From: Blattamonas nauphoetae | Taxonomy: Eukaryota; Preaxostyla; Oxymonadida | Direction of reading: 5' to 3' | Length of the DNA: 64,000 nt | NCBI GenBank assembly: GCA_033064195.1 | Contig: JARBJD010000020.1 | Coordinates: 372,001 to 436,000, forward strand | In this document: positions 45,509 to 57,318 of the stretch, one piece after another | Layout: each line of letters begins with the position of its first letter | Position numbering within the stretch: the stretch's first letter is position 1 | Made by a program: the position numbers and the translations under genes | Notes under the pieces: generated by a model | The model's database searches: none | Told to the model about the DNA's origin: nothing | Seen by the model: the letters and a program-made list of their open reading frames with translations, nothing else

Positions 45509-45561
45509 TCTCAATATCAGAGGGACCGAGGTTTGAACAGCACCTACTGGAAGGGCGGTGC

Positions 45562-48214
45562 AACTGGGAACGTGGGCCTTTTGTGATTGTTGGAGGAGAT
45601 TGTTTTCGTCGGAGTTCGGTGACGATTATTTCGAGCTGGCACACTTCATCGTGTTTTCCTTGGCTTCTTCCTCTGACTGGCGTGTCCGGATGTGATTGTT
45701 GGACTGGACAGAATTCGGAATGGTGGGGACTGCGAAGTGAAGTGTTGGTGACTGGAAGTGATGTTGAAGTTTGTGATGCTTGTCTGATTGGTGGAAGTGG
45801 CACGCTGTTTGATTTTTCTGGATTGCCACTCTCAACGACAGATGGCTGTTCGATCACGACAACACTCGCATCGTCATCGCTTTTGAACACGACAAGCTCC
45901 TGTGGAAGTGGAAGTGGAAGTGTTGGTGGAAAGGAAGGAAGATGTGATTTTGGACATTGGGAGTCAGTTTGGCAAAAGATGATTGGGAGTTGTGTTTCAT
46001 GCAGCACGAACCATCTTTGTGGGACAGGGCTTCGTGATGTGAATTTGGGAGGATCGGTTCTGTGCTCGAACACATCGTACACACACTGCACAACAACGAC
46101 GACAGAATATTCAAACCAACATCACACAACTCAGACGAAGCTCTCAACGGCCGACACTCTCCACCTCTTCTCCCTCTGCACTTTCAAGGCATGCTCTGGA
46201 TCAAATGGCGGAGCAATCTATCTCTTCAAACTCTCAGCTGATCTGGAGATTACATCGTGCTCGTTCGACTCCTGCTCAGGTGGCGCTGGCGGAGCTGTCT
46301 ATTTCCAACAGTTAACCATTCAATCATCAGTCGTCATCTCATCGTCCTCCTTCTTCCAATGTTCGTCCAATTTAAATTCTGGGGGATCGCTGTGTCTCAA
46401 CAACATGGAATCACTCGCCATTTCTGATTGCGTGATTCTTGATTCTCAAACAACCGTGTATGGAGGAGCCGTATACATCTACAAATGGGATGTTGGAATA
46501 TCCAACACTGCGTTGTCCAACTGTCTCTTCGAGGATTGTGCGACTTCCGTGTCGGGGTCGAGTGGAGGGGGTGGTGCTCTTTACTTTCAAAGTTGCTCGT
46601 CCATCCGACTCGATTCTCTCCGATTTCGAGAATGTGTGTCTACGTCAGGGAATGGACACGATTTGTACTTCAACTCGCAACTCCCAACAGTCTCCCTGAC
46701 AACAGTGTCCAACTCCGATTCCACATCAACCCCAAAAGAGAATCGAATCTACCCAACAACCATTGCAGTGGGTGATGTTCTGCCAACTCCAACTGAAACC
46801 ACAACACTCCTGTCACAAAAAGCTCAACAAACAACCTCGACGACAGCCGAGATTGTTGTGACTTTGGACAGGACAGTGACAGGATTGCTTCTTGTTTTGG
46901 TTTCGAACTCAGAAGGGACAGGTCGGACAGACACAACAAAGGCACCGAACATTGGTCGAGTGTTGGTGTTCTCGATTGAATCATCTTCAATTGGGGTCTG
47001 TACAGTGAGCACTGGAGAGACTGGTCTGCTCCAAGTTCCTCTCTCTGACAACAAAGTCGTCGCTGCTTCACTCTCCAAACACACTGTCTCATTTTCTGAC
47101 ATGTCGCTGGAAATCATCATCCTTCATCCCACCTTCACATCTGCAGAGTGTGTTCTGGACGACAGCTGCACTCGTGCAATCTTGAATCTGGAAGGGTCTG
47201 ATGTGGATGGTGAGTCATTCGAGCTGACACTTCAGAATGGATCGACGTTCGAAGCGACATTCTCAGTCAACAAAGCAAGGATTGACTTGGGAGTGATTGG
47301 AGAGAGTCCGAAATGGATGGAGAATGAAGTGTTTGTGATCACGAGTGGAACGAAGAAGGGCGACGACTCGATTTTTGTCTCAATGCCATCGCCACTTTAT
47401 TTCACGATTCCATTGGCAGCTCGTCTGATGAACATTGTGGTGAGTGATCTGAACGAAGCAGCAATGGAAGTGACATTGTCGTTCTCATCTCGACTTCTGA
47501 AACCCGAACATGATTACTCAATCACGCTGGAAAGGAAAGATGGAAAGGTAAGAGCTGTGATGGACGTGAGAACAAACAGCAGCGGACTTCTTGCTGACCA
47601 GACAGTGACGTTGTATCCATCGAACGGAAATGAAGAAGAATTTCCGAACTCGATGGAATTTGGTGATGAATACGAAGTAACTGCTTTTTCAGCGAAAACA
47701 GGAGATGTCGATTATCCGATTCAATTCTCTCGAATCCTCGTGACAATGCCAATCGAGCCAGTGCGAATCACATCGGCGTCGTGCACAACAAACGAGGCAG
47801 ACTGGACAGTTGTGTCTGTGGATGGAAGCGGATTGATTGAAAATGAGACATACTCACTCAATCTGAGTGGAACACCGACAGATCAACTTTTGTTGGATAT
47901 TCACGAAACATCGATCTCTGTGTTGGCATCATCGTCGACGGAAGCGAAATCGGTTCCTCTTCTTCTGTCGTCAACATCAGGGTCTTCTCTGCTGTTCGGT
48001 CACACGTACACAATCACAGCGATCACAAATGGGTCAGTGACTGGGATCGTTGACGGCACGCCATCATTCACGACTCGTTCTGCACCTGCGCAGCCATCAC
48101 TGATCTCGATGTCATGCATGCTGAAAGAGGGAGACGCGAAGACAGCAGAAGTGTCGATTACAGGATCGAACATCGCTGATGGCCTGTACACCCTGGTTCT
48201 GAAAGGCAAAAGGA
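45562..48214 (+). pseudogene. Surface receptor copy 2, segment 3: beta-helix and Ig-like modules
   Basis: Resumes at AACTGGG and stays open through the Cys/Gly-rich beta-helix (SFDSCSGGAGGAVYFQQ, CLFEDCATSVSGSSGGGGA) and several Ig-like modules (EPVRITSASC, YSLNLSGTPTDQ, LLFGHTYTITAITNGSV). Two tracts look base-for-base identical to copy 1, the rest is diverged. It breaks off near LVLKGK (48214), where unrelated sequence begins; the open frame runs on only to TAA at 48238-48240. Confidence 0.75.
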
Positions 48215-50790
48215 TGTCGCAAGCTCCATCCGACACATAACCAGGGCTCATCAACAGGTTGAGTGAGTCCCTGGGTCCGTGAAACACGGTCCATGGGTTG
48301 GCCGATCTAACAAACGTAAACATCTTGTGAATCCGTTTTCTTGCAAACCGACGAACTATCTTCGTCTGATATGGACATGGAGGACAGAACTGGAATCTCA
48401 AGACAGATTATCAGTTCAACGGAAGACATTCACAGACACATTTTTTCTGACCGATTATTCTCTCGTCCGAACGATCCCAAACCAGAAGGATCAGCGCGAA
48501 CAGTTTATTGATTGAAATGTAGTTCTGAACTCGAATCAAAAGTTCACCAAATACAGGGCTGGTTACTTAATAACAATTTTGTCACTGATGTCGATATCGG
48601 ATTCACCATCTACAGATGTAGAGGCTGAACACAGAACGATTACTTCCAACAAACTGAAACAATATGCATTGTTTCGTTCGAACAATGAGACTAGTCGTCA
48701 AATGTTGGAGGACATCAGTCACAACATCATCAACTGTTCGCCCAAGGGATACAAACCGAACCATATCCAAATCGCGGAAGTGAAGCATCAAGTGTCCACA
48801 TTTACCCGAGAATTGTGGATGGAACGGGATTATAATCGAGACTATTCCACGGAATGATTGCCCTCGATGGCATGCAAGAAAACGATTCACAACGACAATT
48901 GGACAGCAAAGAAACCAACTTTTAGGATATCCTTGAAACATACCACAATATTTTTAGACTTGATGATCAATTATAGTTGGCGATTACTCAAGATCCAACT
49001 ACCGATTTAAGCCGCTCGTCGCCCTTTATGGTTCCTCGGAGGACAATCACATGGAGCCCAGATATGTCTCCATTTATTTTGGTACATTTGTGAGTGGATT
49101 ATACGGAGTCAATTTCTATTACTGGGTGTACGCGTCGATGATCATCAGGCTGATCACCCCAACAGCTTCTGGTGTGCGGAATACATATATTGATTCTCTC
49201 AACGCACATTATTATAAATGAAGATGGACATCTACACGAGTTCGGTTCAAGTTATCTTCATGCAGCTCTTCTTGTACGTCGCACCACAATAGGACATCAG
49301 TATCAGTAAATACGATTCCTCACGCCCATCCTGCGGCTTCTGACAGGCATCCACCATCAATGACGATCGCTACAAACGTCAAGAATGGTCTCTAGGAGCG
49401 ATTGCTCTGATAGACAACGTTCCGATCCCAAAATGAATTAATCCCGATTTCAAGGTCAATGTCGGCTCATCGGACGTTCCGGATGCTACGGGTGCCGAAG
49501 ATGTTCTATCACCGCCTGACAAATGGTGTGAAGTTGACTGTACAAACACCACTCTCACGTTTGGGAACCGATATCCCCACCGCTCGCAAAATCCATTCAT
49601 TCTTCCTTGAATCGACAATTAAATCTTCACCACATCATCTGGTATCATTGGCACTTGCATTCGACGAAAATTGCGAGCCGCAACACATCATGATCAAACA
49701 ACACAACAATCACGCTTCTGTCGTCCGACAAATAGTAAGAAACTGACGGCAGATGACAGATAAAGATTACAACTGATTAGGTGGTTGAGAAATAGCAAGA
49801 TTTTTACGAAGAAACATCCTCCTTGGAAGGAATGGAAATGTGAAATGAACATGCAGCAAATTGTTGAACTCCATCACAATTAGGACATCTTTCAGCATCA
49901 AAGACTCGGTAGTACTTCAATAAGATGACGGTGTCCGTATAAGAAGGTCTAATCAACTGAAATAGGATTTTATCGCCACTGAAGATCAGACATCCATTGT
50001 TCCACAATTACTCGTGATTATTGATCAATTCCTTATCCGAAATAAGTCGTCTGCTACAACTGGACTTGGATGCAGAATTCATCAATAAGATTGAAGCACC
50101 GTATCAAGCGAATTCAACACGTTCGAGGGTCGATTGTGACATAATTCCTGGAAACAGACACAAATACATCATATTAAACTTGATTAGTTGGAGAAGACAA
50201 TCTCTCCAAACCTCGAAGAACATTTGGCGGGAGCTGGACATCCATTCCAATGCGCACACCGACTCTAGTTTGACGGCGTTTCGGTGCTATAAGCTTCGCA
50301 GAGGGACACACAGTCGGTTGAACAATCCAGCAAGATCTCAACAAGAAGAACGCCAGTCTGCATGCTCTTTTCATCAAATGAAAACACGCTGAACTGTTGG
50401 AGGGGTGGGACGTGCGTAATGATTCGCACAACGGCCCCTCAATATTCAGACGTGTGTTGGAAGAATCCAACAAGAGTCGATCAGAGAAAGATCGCTCGAA
50501 TTGTCTCACGGAGCATTGCCTCCTTTGTCGCCAGATCCATTGCATGGCGATCTTGGTGGTGAACTCTCATCCCGTCCAGCAGCGGGGCAACATGAGAGGA
50601 CACGCCTTCCAATACCGGAAAGCAAGAGGCAATTCTACTTTGTTGACGAACAACAATTATCTATCTTCGAAAGTTGCTGATTTGAAAGGATTTAGGTCAA
50701 ACATTGGAAAGACCCTTCTATCGAAGTTTGAAGGAGCTGAGATACAAATGAAGAAATAGCCTTTTAGCGCTGACATTGCGGAATGGTCAG
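48215..50790. other. Decayed insertion in receptor copy 2, about 2.6 kb
   Basis: It interrupts the receptor between Ig-like modules and is absent from copy 1. It has no clear inverted ends or target duplication. Eroded coding-like stretches on the plus strand (around 48400-48860, 49070-49200, 49440-49750 and 50020-50390) suggest one or more element proteins, heavily broken. I do not recognise the family and cannot exclude an old virus-like element. Confidence 0.4.
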
Positions 50791-51345
50791 TTGTGAAGTT
50801 GAGTGACTACCGCAGAGAAGGATCAGCTCCTCGACCTGGACAAGTGAGTTTGTCGAATAGAAGCACAACCGCTTCAATGTCGTTGGAAGCGGAGATTCTG
50901 AGTTGCACACGCTGCCAAGCAGAGTTCGCAGTTGGAACAGGAGAAACATCAGATCAACTGAAGTTTGGAGAAACATACAAACTGACAGGAAGCTGGACAG
51001 AATCGAGTGGATTTCATGTGGAAGATGGAATCACAGTCAAAGTCCCTAACCTTCCGATCATCACAAACATGAAGATTGAGTTCTCGAATACTCTCCACAC
51101 AGTGTGTTTTGTGATTCTGTGTGGAACCGGTCTGATTGTTGGAGAATCGCTGAACGTGACTCTGAACTCCTCACACTCCCTCATCGCAACAGTCACTTCG
51201 GGAATTGAAACCAAAACAACAGAACTCCAAATTGGATGACTGACGACTCTCAAACACAACCACAACGATCAAAGCGACTGAAACGGATCAAGGATGGACC
51301 ATCTTCGGTGCGACGTTATCAGACTCGACTGTCTCTCTTCCTGAT
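50791..51345 (+). pseudogene. Surface receptor copy 2, segment 4 (Ig-like modules)
   Basis: A frame of about 148 codons (50793-51239) reads like further Ig-like modules (FGETYKLTGSWTESSG, VCFVILCGTGLIVGES) and stops at TGA 51237-51239. The following 100 bp are coding-like in broken frames. This part has no counterpart in the visible part of copy 1, so copy 1 has either lost it or never had it. Confidence 0.55.
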
Positions 51346-51427
51346 GATGTTATGATTTTCGCGGCTTCTGCGTCAACAGCAGATTCGACGTTGTTCTGTG
51401 GGGATGTTATGATTTTCGCGGCTTCTG
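51346..51427 (+). repeat. 25-bp direct repeat pair inside receptor copy 2
   Basis: GATGTTATGATTTTCGCGGC plus five more bases occurs at 51346-51370 and 51403-51427, 57 bp apart (19 codons). It looks like a small tandem duplication or template-switch scar at the join between segment 4 and the intact C-terminal part. Confidence 0.85.
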
Positions 51428-53932
51428 TCGTCAACATCAGGGTCTTCTCTGCTGTTGGGTCACACGTACACAATCACGGGTATCACAAACGGGTCAGTGG
51501 ATGGAGTAGTGGACTCTGTTTCATTCGACACGCAATCGGACATTCCGCGTGGTGAAGCACTGATCACGAGAATTGAAGTTGTTCTCGCGAGTTCTCTGAA
51601 CACGTCGATCGTGATTGAAGTTTGGGGATCGAATCTGCCGGGTGACACAATTGGATTGATGACACTGGATGATTCGTTCTCTTTCGCTGTGTCGTTCAGT
51701 TCGTCATCGTTTGGTCGAAGTGCTGTGATCGAACTTGGAGTGAGTGGTTCTCTCGCTTTTGATTCAGAATACAAAATCACAAGACTCGAAAACACGAACC
51801 AGCAGACAATACCAATCACAGAAGCGACGATCACAACACCACCAAAACCATCTCAATTGTCGTTGTGTGTTTGTGGAAATGAAGAAAGGGGAGAAATGGA
51901 GATGAGTGGAGCTGATGTAGAAAGCTGCAATACAATCAAATCAGCGTGGAAAACAGCGACTTCTCTCGGGATATTGGACACCACAATGCGAATTGTGGAC
52001 TCAGCTGACCTCTTCTCTCCTCTCATCGTCACTCATCGCGTCCCGTTCACTCTGATCTCATCCCAGGCTGAGCCAGCCTCTCTTCGAGCCAACCCATCCT
52101 CGTCACAACAAACATCAACCCTTGTGTCAGTGGAGGAGGGAGGACTGTGCAGACTGACACTGCTCACGATCACAGCCGACTTGTCAGTCTCGACATTCAA
52201 ACTTGTGTCAGTGTCTCAAGGGATAGTTGTGATTCGATTCTGTTCGATTGAAGGAACACGCCCAAGTGAGATGAACAGCGAGGATGGATCGATTTGTGGA
52301 TGGTCTCGAGGTTTGATTGAGCTGATGGAGACCGACACGGAACTGAATGGTGTGACGATGAAAGAGATTGTTGTGGGAGCAATCTGGATGAAAGGAGGGA
52401 AGCTGAACATCACAAAAAGCGAATTCTCTCAAAATGGACCATCCATCGCCGACTTCCCCTCTGCTCGACAGAACATCCACTGCGAGGGCGATGGGCTGAT
52501 CACAATTCGGAGTCTGTCTGAAGGCGATGGAACCGAGGACAGTCCTTCAGCGTGGATAGATGCCAGCGAGTGCTCAGTTGATGCGAAACAATCGATACGG
52601 ACTTCGCCACTTTTCGTGCCAACACTGAACTCGACGGAATCGACAGTTGAGACAGACAAGAGTGGGAAACAGACAGTGAAAGTGGTTGGGAAGACACTGA
52701 TGCCGTGTGGACTTTCGTTGGAAGTGTTTGAGTGGGACTCATCGAAGAGTGTGGAAGGGAAAAGTGAGCTTGTTGATCTGTCCACATCAACAGCGACACA
52801 TTGGAACGAAACGGAAATCAAGATTGCATTCTCGGCAGGAGATGTTGCCGAACTGAACAGAAAGATGGAATGGCGAGGTCGTCTTGTGTTTGGAAATGGA
52901 TTGCGAACATCGAATTGGATGGTTGTGTCTGGATTGAGTTCGGGAAACAAATCGCTTGGAGGAGTGGGGTCGAAATGGTGGATTGCTGTGATCATTTCTC
53001 TGTCGTGTGGACTTCTTGTTTCAGTGATGCTCGTTGTGTGTGTCTGTTTGCGTCGAAAGCGACACTCATCTCGGAATGAACTTTTGAAGAACGAAGAAAT
53101 GTCAGCTGGGCAAGTTGAAGAGGAAGAGAAGATGGAAGAGCACGATTCAATCAGAGACGCTCAGAACAGCGCACTTTCCTCACTTCCATCCGCGAAGGAG
53201 AAACAAGGCACTGTGTTTGGAGAGACACGATTTGGGAGTGAAGAAGTGATCGCACCAACACTGTCGTGTGTTGAAGTGATTGTGTGCAACGAGAAGATGG
53301 AGCGTTCAGTGGCAGTGGAGACAGACACGCTGTTCAACGCTCTTCACAATGGTCACTCTCCGCGATTTGTGGAGAAAGGAAAAGTGGGATCGGGGATTGC
53401 TGGTGGTCTTGTTCGTCTGGTTGAGATGAAAGTGATGGCAGATGTTTTGACTCGATTGTCGCCGCACTGGGTTCTGTTCGACACGAACGATCGCGTGAGT
53501 CTGAAGATGCGAGAGAGTCAGAGTGTAGTGTTGGGTTCGAGTGGGATTGTTTCAGGAGGGATGAAGACATCGGAAGATGGACAGCGATGGATGGCGCCCG
53601 AAGTGTTGCATGAGAATTGGAAAGCGACACTTGAAAATGCTGACCACGGGGCAGTTTTTAGTCTTGGCCTTGTCTTGTGGGAAATTGAGACTGGTTCTGT
53701 GCCGTTCGGGGAAGTTGATGGAGCGACGGCTCAGCGTCGACTGGCATCGTGCGAGAAGCCTCGAATGGAGAAAGTGAGTTCGTCGATGGAGGCAATCATC
53801 CTTCCCTGCCTCTCGCTTGACCCGTCACTTCGACCAACACTGAAGACTGTTCTGTCACAGCTGGACGAACTGAACAGCGTTCCTGAACCCTCGAACAAGA
53901 TGGAAGGGATTGCGATGTCACATTTTGGATGA
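51428..53932 (+). CDS. Surface receptor copy 2, segment 5: Ig-like module, beta-helix, span and pseudokinase (open)
   Basis: An 825-codon frame from 51455 (open from about 51428) runs unbroken to TGA. It contains an Ig-like module (LLGHTYTITGITNGSVDGV), the second repeat region, one span (WWIAVIISLSCGLLVSVMLV) with RRKRHSSRNE after it, and the kinase-like domain to its natural end (DPSLRPTLKTVLSQLDEL). As in copy 1 the catalytic loop is LSPHWVLFDTNDRV, so no catalytic Asp. This is the only complete receptor C-terminus in the window. Whether it is expressed is unknown, since its own 5' parts are split. Confidence 0.75.
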   Translation, partial: SSTSGSSLLLGHTYTITGITNGSVDGVVDSVSFDTQSDIPRGEALITRIEVVLASSLNTSIVIEVWGSNLPGDTIGLMTLDDSFSFAVSFSSSSFGRSAVIELGVSGSLAFDSEYKITRLENTNQQTIPITEATITTPPKPSQLSLCVCGNEERGEMEMSGADVESCNTIKSAWKTATSLGILDTTMRIVDSADLFSPLIVTHRVPFTLISSQAEPASLRANPSSSQQTSTLVSVEEGGLCRLTLLTITADLSVSTFKLVSVSQGIVVIRFCSIEGTRPSEMNSEDGSICGWSRGLIELMETDTELNGVTMKEIVVGAIWMKGGKLNITKSEFSQNGPSIADFPSARQNIHCEGDGLITIRSLSEGDGTEDSPSAWIDASECSVDAKQSIRTSPLFVPTLNSTESTVETDKSGKQTVKVVGKTLMPCGLSLEVFEWDSSKSVEGKSELVDLSTSTATHWNETEIKIAFSAGDVAELNRKMEWRGRLVFGNGLRTSNWMVVSGLSSGNKSLGGVGSKWWIAVIISLSCGLLVSVMLVVCVCLRRKRHSSRNELLKNEEMSAGQVEEEEKMEEHDSIRDAQNSALSSLPSAKEKQGTVFGETRFGSEEVIAPTLSCVEVIVCNEKMERSVAVETDTLFNALHNGHSPRFVEKGKVGSGIAGGLVRLVEMKVMADVLTRLSPHWVLFDTNDRVSLKMRESQSVVLGSSGIVSGGMKTSEDGQRWMAPEVLHENWKATLENADHGAVFSLGLVLWEIETGSVPFGEVDGATAQRRLASCEKPRMEKVSSSMEAIILPCLSLDPSLRPTLKTVLSQLDELNSVPEPSNKMEGIAMSHFG

Positions 53933-54591
53933 CCCCTCAATCCACCGATTTCTCAACAAGCCTCATCTCACCCTTCTTCATTGACAATATCCATTCTTTA
54001 TTCCAAATCAACACACTTTTTCTTCGCATTCCATCAACATTCAGTTTCATGTCACAACTTCTCAAATCTCTCAATTAGTTCCCACACGTCACAATCATCT
54101 TCGTTCACTGTCAGCTCCGTTCACACCAACAACTCACACATTCACACAGTTCACACGCCAGTTCATCTCTTCTCGTTACAGGCATCATTTTGAAACATCG
54201 TTCACAACTCGGAACGATGCTGATCATTCATTTCGGTTGGAGTAGGAGATGGTGATTCTTTGTTTTGAACTATCTTGTGTTGTTTGTTCGTTTTCGATGA
54301 GCGGGATTGCTCACTTCTTTCGTGTTGCTGTGTTCTTCATCCTGGCTGCTGACTTTGGATGGTTCTGCTGTTTCGTTGAGCAGAGTCGACTTTCCTCGAC
54401 TCTGCCACTTCATTCACCTCTCCATCTCTCTGGGCTGTCGTTTCCATTTCAGAATTGTCATTTTTATCACAATTTTTGGACATATTGCCGGACTCATGCT
54501 TTTCAGGAAGATTGAAGAAGGTATTCAAGAAGATTTGTGTGTTGTAAGAGAGAACACAAGAAAAGGGGTCGGATCAAATTCTGTTCGACCA
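53933..54591. other. Flank between receptor copy 2 and the protease-like gene
   Basis: Matches 27923-28520 after copy 1 up to about 54490. No gene is supported. The last 100 bp should hold the promoter of the S41-like gene. Confidence 0.5.
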
Positions 54592-57095
54592 ATGATCCTC
54601 GTTGTCTCTCTCATTGCACGGTTATCGTGTGATCTTGATTGTAAATTTCGAGCTGATTCCGTGTATAGCCACAAGCAAGCAGTTGATTGCATTCGTTCTG
54701 TGAAGGTTTGATTCAATCGTCAAATCATCTTATATATCATCAGCTTGACGTCGAAAACCTGGAGCAAGATCGTGTTATCAACATCTTAGATGAAATAGTC
54801 CAAAATGATGTGTTTTTGGACATTATTCAAAGCCCTCAAGGTTCGTATGAAACGCAAACAGATGTGAAAGAAGAGCTTTCAAAACTCCGTGACAAGAAAT
54901 ATGAGACTGCCGAAGCGTTTTACTCTGACGTTGGCACCATCTTCACTGACCTCAAGAATCCGCATTCTCTATTTACCAAGCCCTGCCAAGCCAATTTCAC
55001 ATTCGCCCTTCCTTTCGGAATCCAGGCCACGGTGGATGAAACCACTGACCCCATTTCCATCATCATCACATTGACGGATCTTCCAACACAATACGCAAAG
55101 ATCACTGACCATTACCTCACTGCACTGAAAGGAAAGGATTACCGAAACTGTGTCGTTACTGGCGTCTTCCCAAATGAACAAGGTGAATATCAGGATGCAT
55201 ATCAGGGCATCCGCGAGTGGGCGAACACACATGTCTACCGCTCGAGAATTGAATCGTCACGGTTCAATGCTGCGATCCGCTCAGATTTCGCCATCCGACG
55301 TGTTGCAACAATGCAGATTCCAGAAGAAAAAATTCTCTTGAAAGTGAAGAACACAGACACAGGTGTTGAGGAAAATATTGAACTTCCGTTCTTGTCAGTG
55401 GTGCAAGGAGATTTTGACAAAATGGACGATATCTGCCCAATCTACGTTCCACCCGAGGAATCCCACCCAAAAACAGACCCCATGTCATTCAGTTCAATTA
55501 GTTCTGCCCGTCGCCGCTCCACAAAAGATTTGGAGCTGCCTCGCCCCCAAGTCACCAACACGACCACCTCCAACTCGAAAGTTGCTGTTATCCTCGACAG
55601 CAAATACATCAAAGCATACCAAACGGATGTGAAGGTCGGAGACGCGACTGAAAAGGCAGCTATCCTCAGAATTCCTGATTTTAATCCTGAAGTGGAGGAA
55701 ATGGAGTGGTATCTGACAAACCTCACAAAGTCGTTTGAACTCTTCAAAACGAACGGCATTACGCGCCTGTTGGTTGATTTGAGAGCGAACCCTGGTGGAT
55801 ACGTGGCTCTCGGTCTGAGAACACTCCAATACATGAGTCCGAACCTCTATCCAGTCATGGGACAATACGGTGTGAATGCCACCCATTTTTTCTCTCCTTC
55901 TTTTATTTTCATCGTTTTCCTGGTCTTTCTGACGTCATGTCCGTCTCCTTTGTTTTCTTTCAGATGTTCGTTATAGTGACCTCCACACTGCCCTCGATAA
56001 ACAAGATGAACTTACTCTCGTCAACAGACATGAATACAAATCGACAAAGCATGTGACAGAGTGGTACAAAGCTGCTGTCAAGCGAAAGTTCAAAAACACG
56101 AAAGGAGTCGCTTTTGAGTACAACTACTCAAAACTATACTCGATTGAGATCTGCGATGACGAACGGCAATGGGAAAAGGCTTACCGTGTTCTGAAGAAGG
56201 GAGCTCCAATCACTTTTGACCAACAGCATCTCATGTTCCTCACTGTATGCATTCCTTCATTCATTCATCATATTCGCAAAACCCGACATATTTTTCTTTA
56301 TTCTTTCACTTTCTCCATCATCTTTGATTCATCTCTATCTGTTACACGTAGGACGGTCTCTGCTCATCAACTTGCGCGAACGTTTTGAAACGAGCCGACG
56401 AAGCCTATCTCGGCCGAGTGTACCATCTCGGTGGCTTCCCTGGCGAAGAGACAACAAATGTTGATATTGCATCTGCTCCCGGAGGATCTGTTCTCGATTC
56501 GGAATGGTTGTTCCCTCTGGTCCAGGAATACAGCAAAGAAAAAGGGTTTGAAAACAAACCAGTTCATTTCGTGCGAAATGGGTCATTATTGCGCTGGACG
56601 TATGAAGAGATCTATTCGACAAACAACAAAACAAGCACGATTCCCCAAGAATTCACACTCAACGAACCAGACACTGTCATCCACCTCTACCCAAACAATA
56701 ACGATTTCTCACTTGAGGGGTACGAGACCATCATGGACCACATTTCCCCGCATCTTAATCAATGCCAGGAGTGGGAAGTCAAGATCTCCGAACGGTGTGC
56801 CCCAGACACAAAGAACCATCTTCTGAAAGGACATCCCTGCTCTCCACAAGGGGAATTTGATGAAGATAATTGCGTCTCAGCGAAATGCGAGAAGGGATAC
56901 TTCAACATGTACGAAGGTTCGGACATCTTCCACTGCGTACCCATTCCTGTCCATGGCGAGGAAAACGCACCTTGGATGCTTCTGTTGCCGCTCTTGATCG
57001 TCGTTGCTGGAATGGTTGTCTCTGTTGTCGTTTCTATTGTGTACTGTGTCGTTCGCAACTCGAAGAATTTGTATCGGAAAATGAAAACGAATTAA
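54592..57095 (+). CDS. S41 (tail-specific) protease-like type I membrane protein, 754 aa, four exons
   Basis: Exons 54592-54705, 54744-55869, 55964-56244 and 56352-57095; introns of 38, 94 and 107 bp with GT-AG ends give one frame. The start yields a leader, MILVVSLIARLSCDLDC, taken as a signal peptide. The middle holds the S41 core: LLVDLRANPGGYVALGLRTL near residue 385 and FLTDGLCSSTCANVLKRAD near residue 510. The Ser of CSSTCA sits where S41 enzymes keep the nucleophile. After a Cys-rich stretch a span (LLLPLLIVVAGMVVSVVVSI, about residues 715-740) and a short basic tail follow. It is therefore probably a surface or lysosomal peptidase facing outward. The Lys of the Ser-Lys dyad was not identified, so activity is uncertain. 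Confidence 0.8.
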
Positions 57096-57318
57096 GACTG
57101 TAAAATTCATCTTTTTCATTTCATCCGATTCGCTGAACTGTTTTTCAACATTATTAATAATAATATAAGAGATTAGTCATCCGTGGATACAGTTGTCCAG
57201 ATCAAAACCATCAAAACATTCACGAGTTTTCTCTTTCATTTAGAAACGCAATTTATGGTCAATGAAGTACTGAAGTGAGAGTTATGTTCAAGAACACAAC
57301 CCAACGAGAACGTGGTGT

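Larger units (their letters stand above)
37826..45561. mobile_element. 7.7-kb insertion with perfect 53-bp inverted ends
   Basis: 37826-37878 and 45509-45561 are exact inverted repeats, starting GCACCGCCCTTCCAGTAGGT. Within each, AGCACC and GGTGCT can form a small hairpin near the tip. Together with the 342-bp element it sits between G and A of a site intact in copy 1, with no target duplication. It contains a receptor-gene copy on the minus strand (41922-44486) and much decayed sequence. No transposase or other mobility gene is recognised. Element class is unknown. Confidence 0.7.
35764..54490 (+). repeat. Segmental duplication, unit 2 (receptor copy 2)
   Basis: The counterpart of about 13413-28520, same strand. 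It is longer because of its own insertions (36909-37343, 37484-45561 and about 48215-50790). None of unit 1's insertions is shared, so all insertions came after the duplication. Tracts 45577-45875 and 46436-47197 appear identical to unit 1. Confidence 0.85.

Noticed and set aside
37826-45561. Polinton-like or virus-like element
   Set aside because: Inverted ends are only 53 bp, there is no target duplication, and no polymerase, integrase or capsid-type sequence is recognised; the class is left open.
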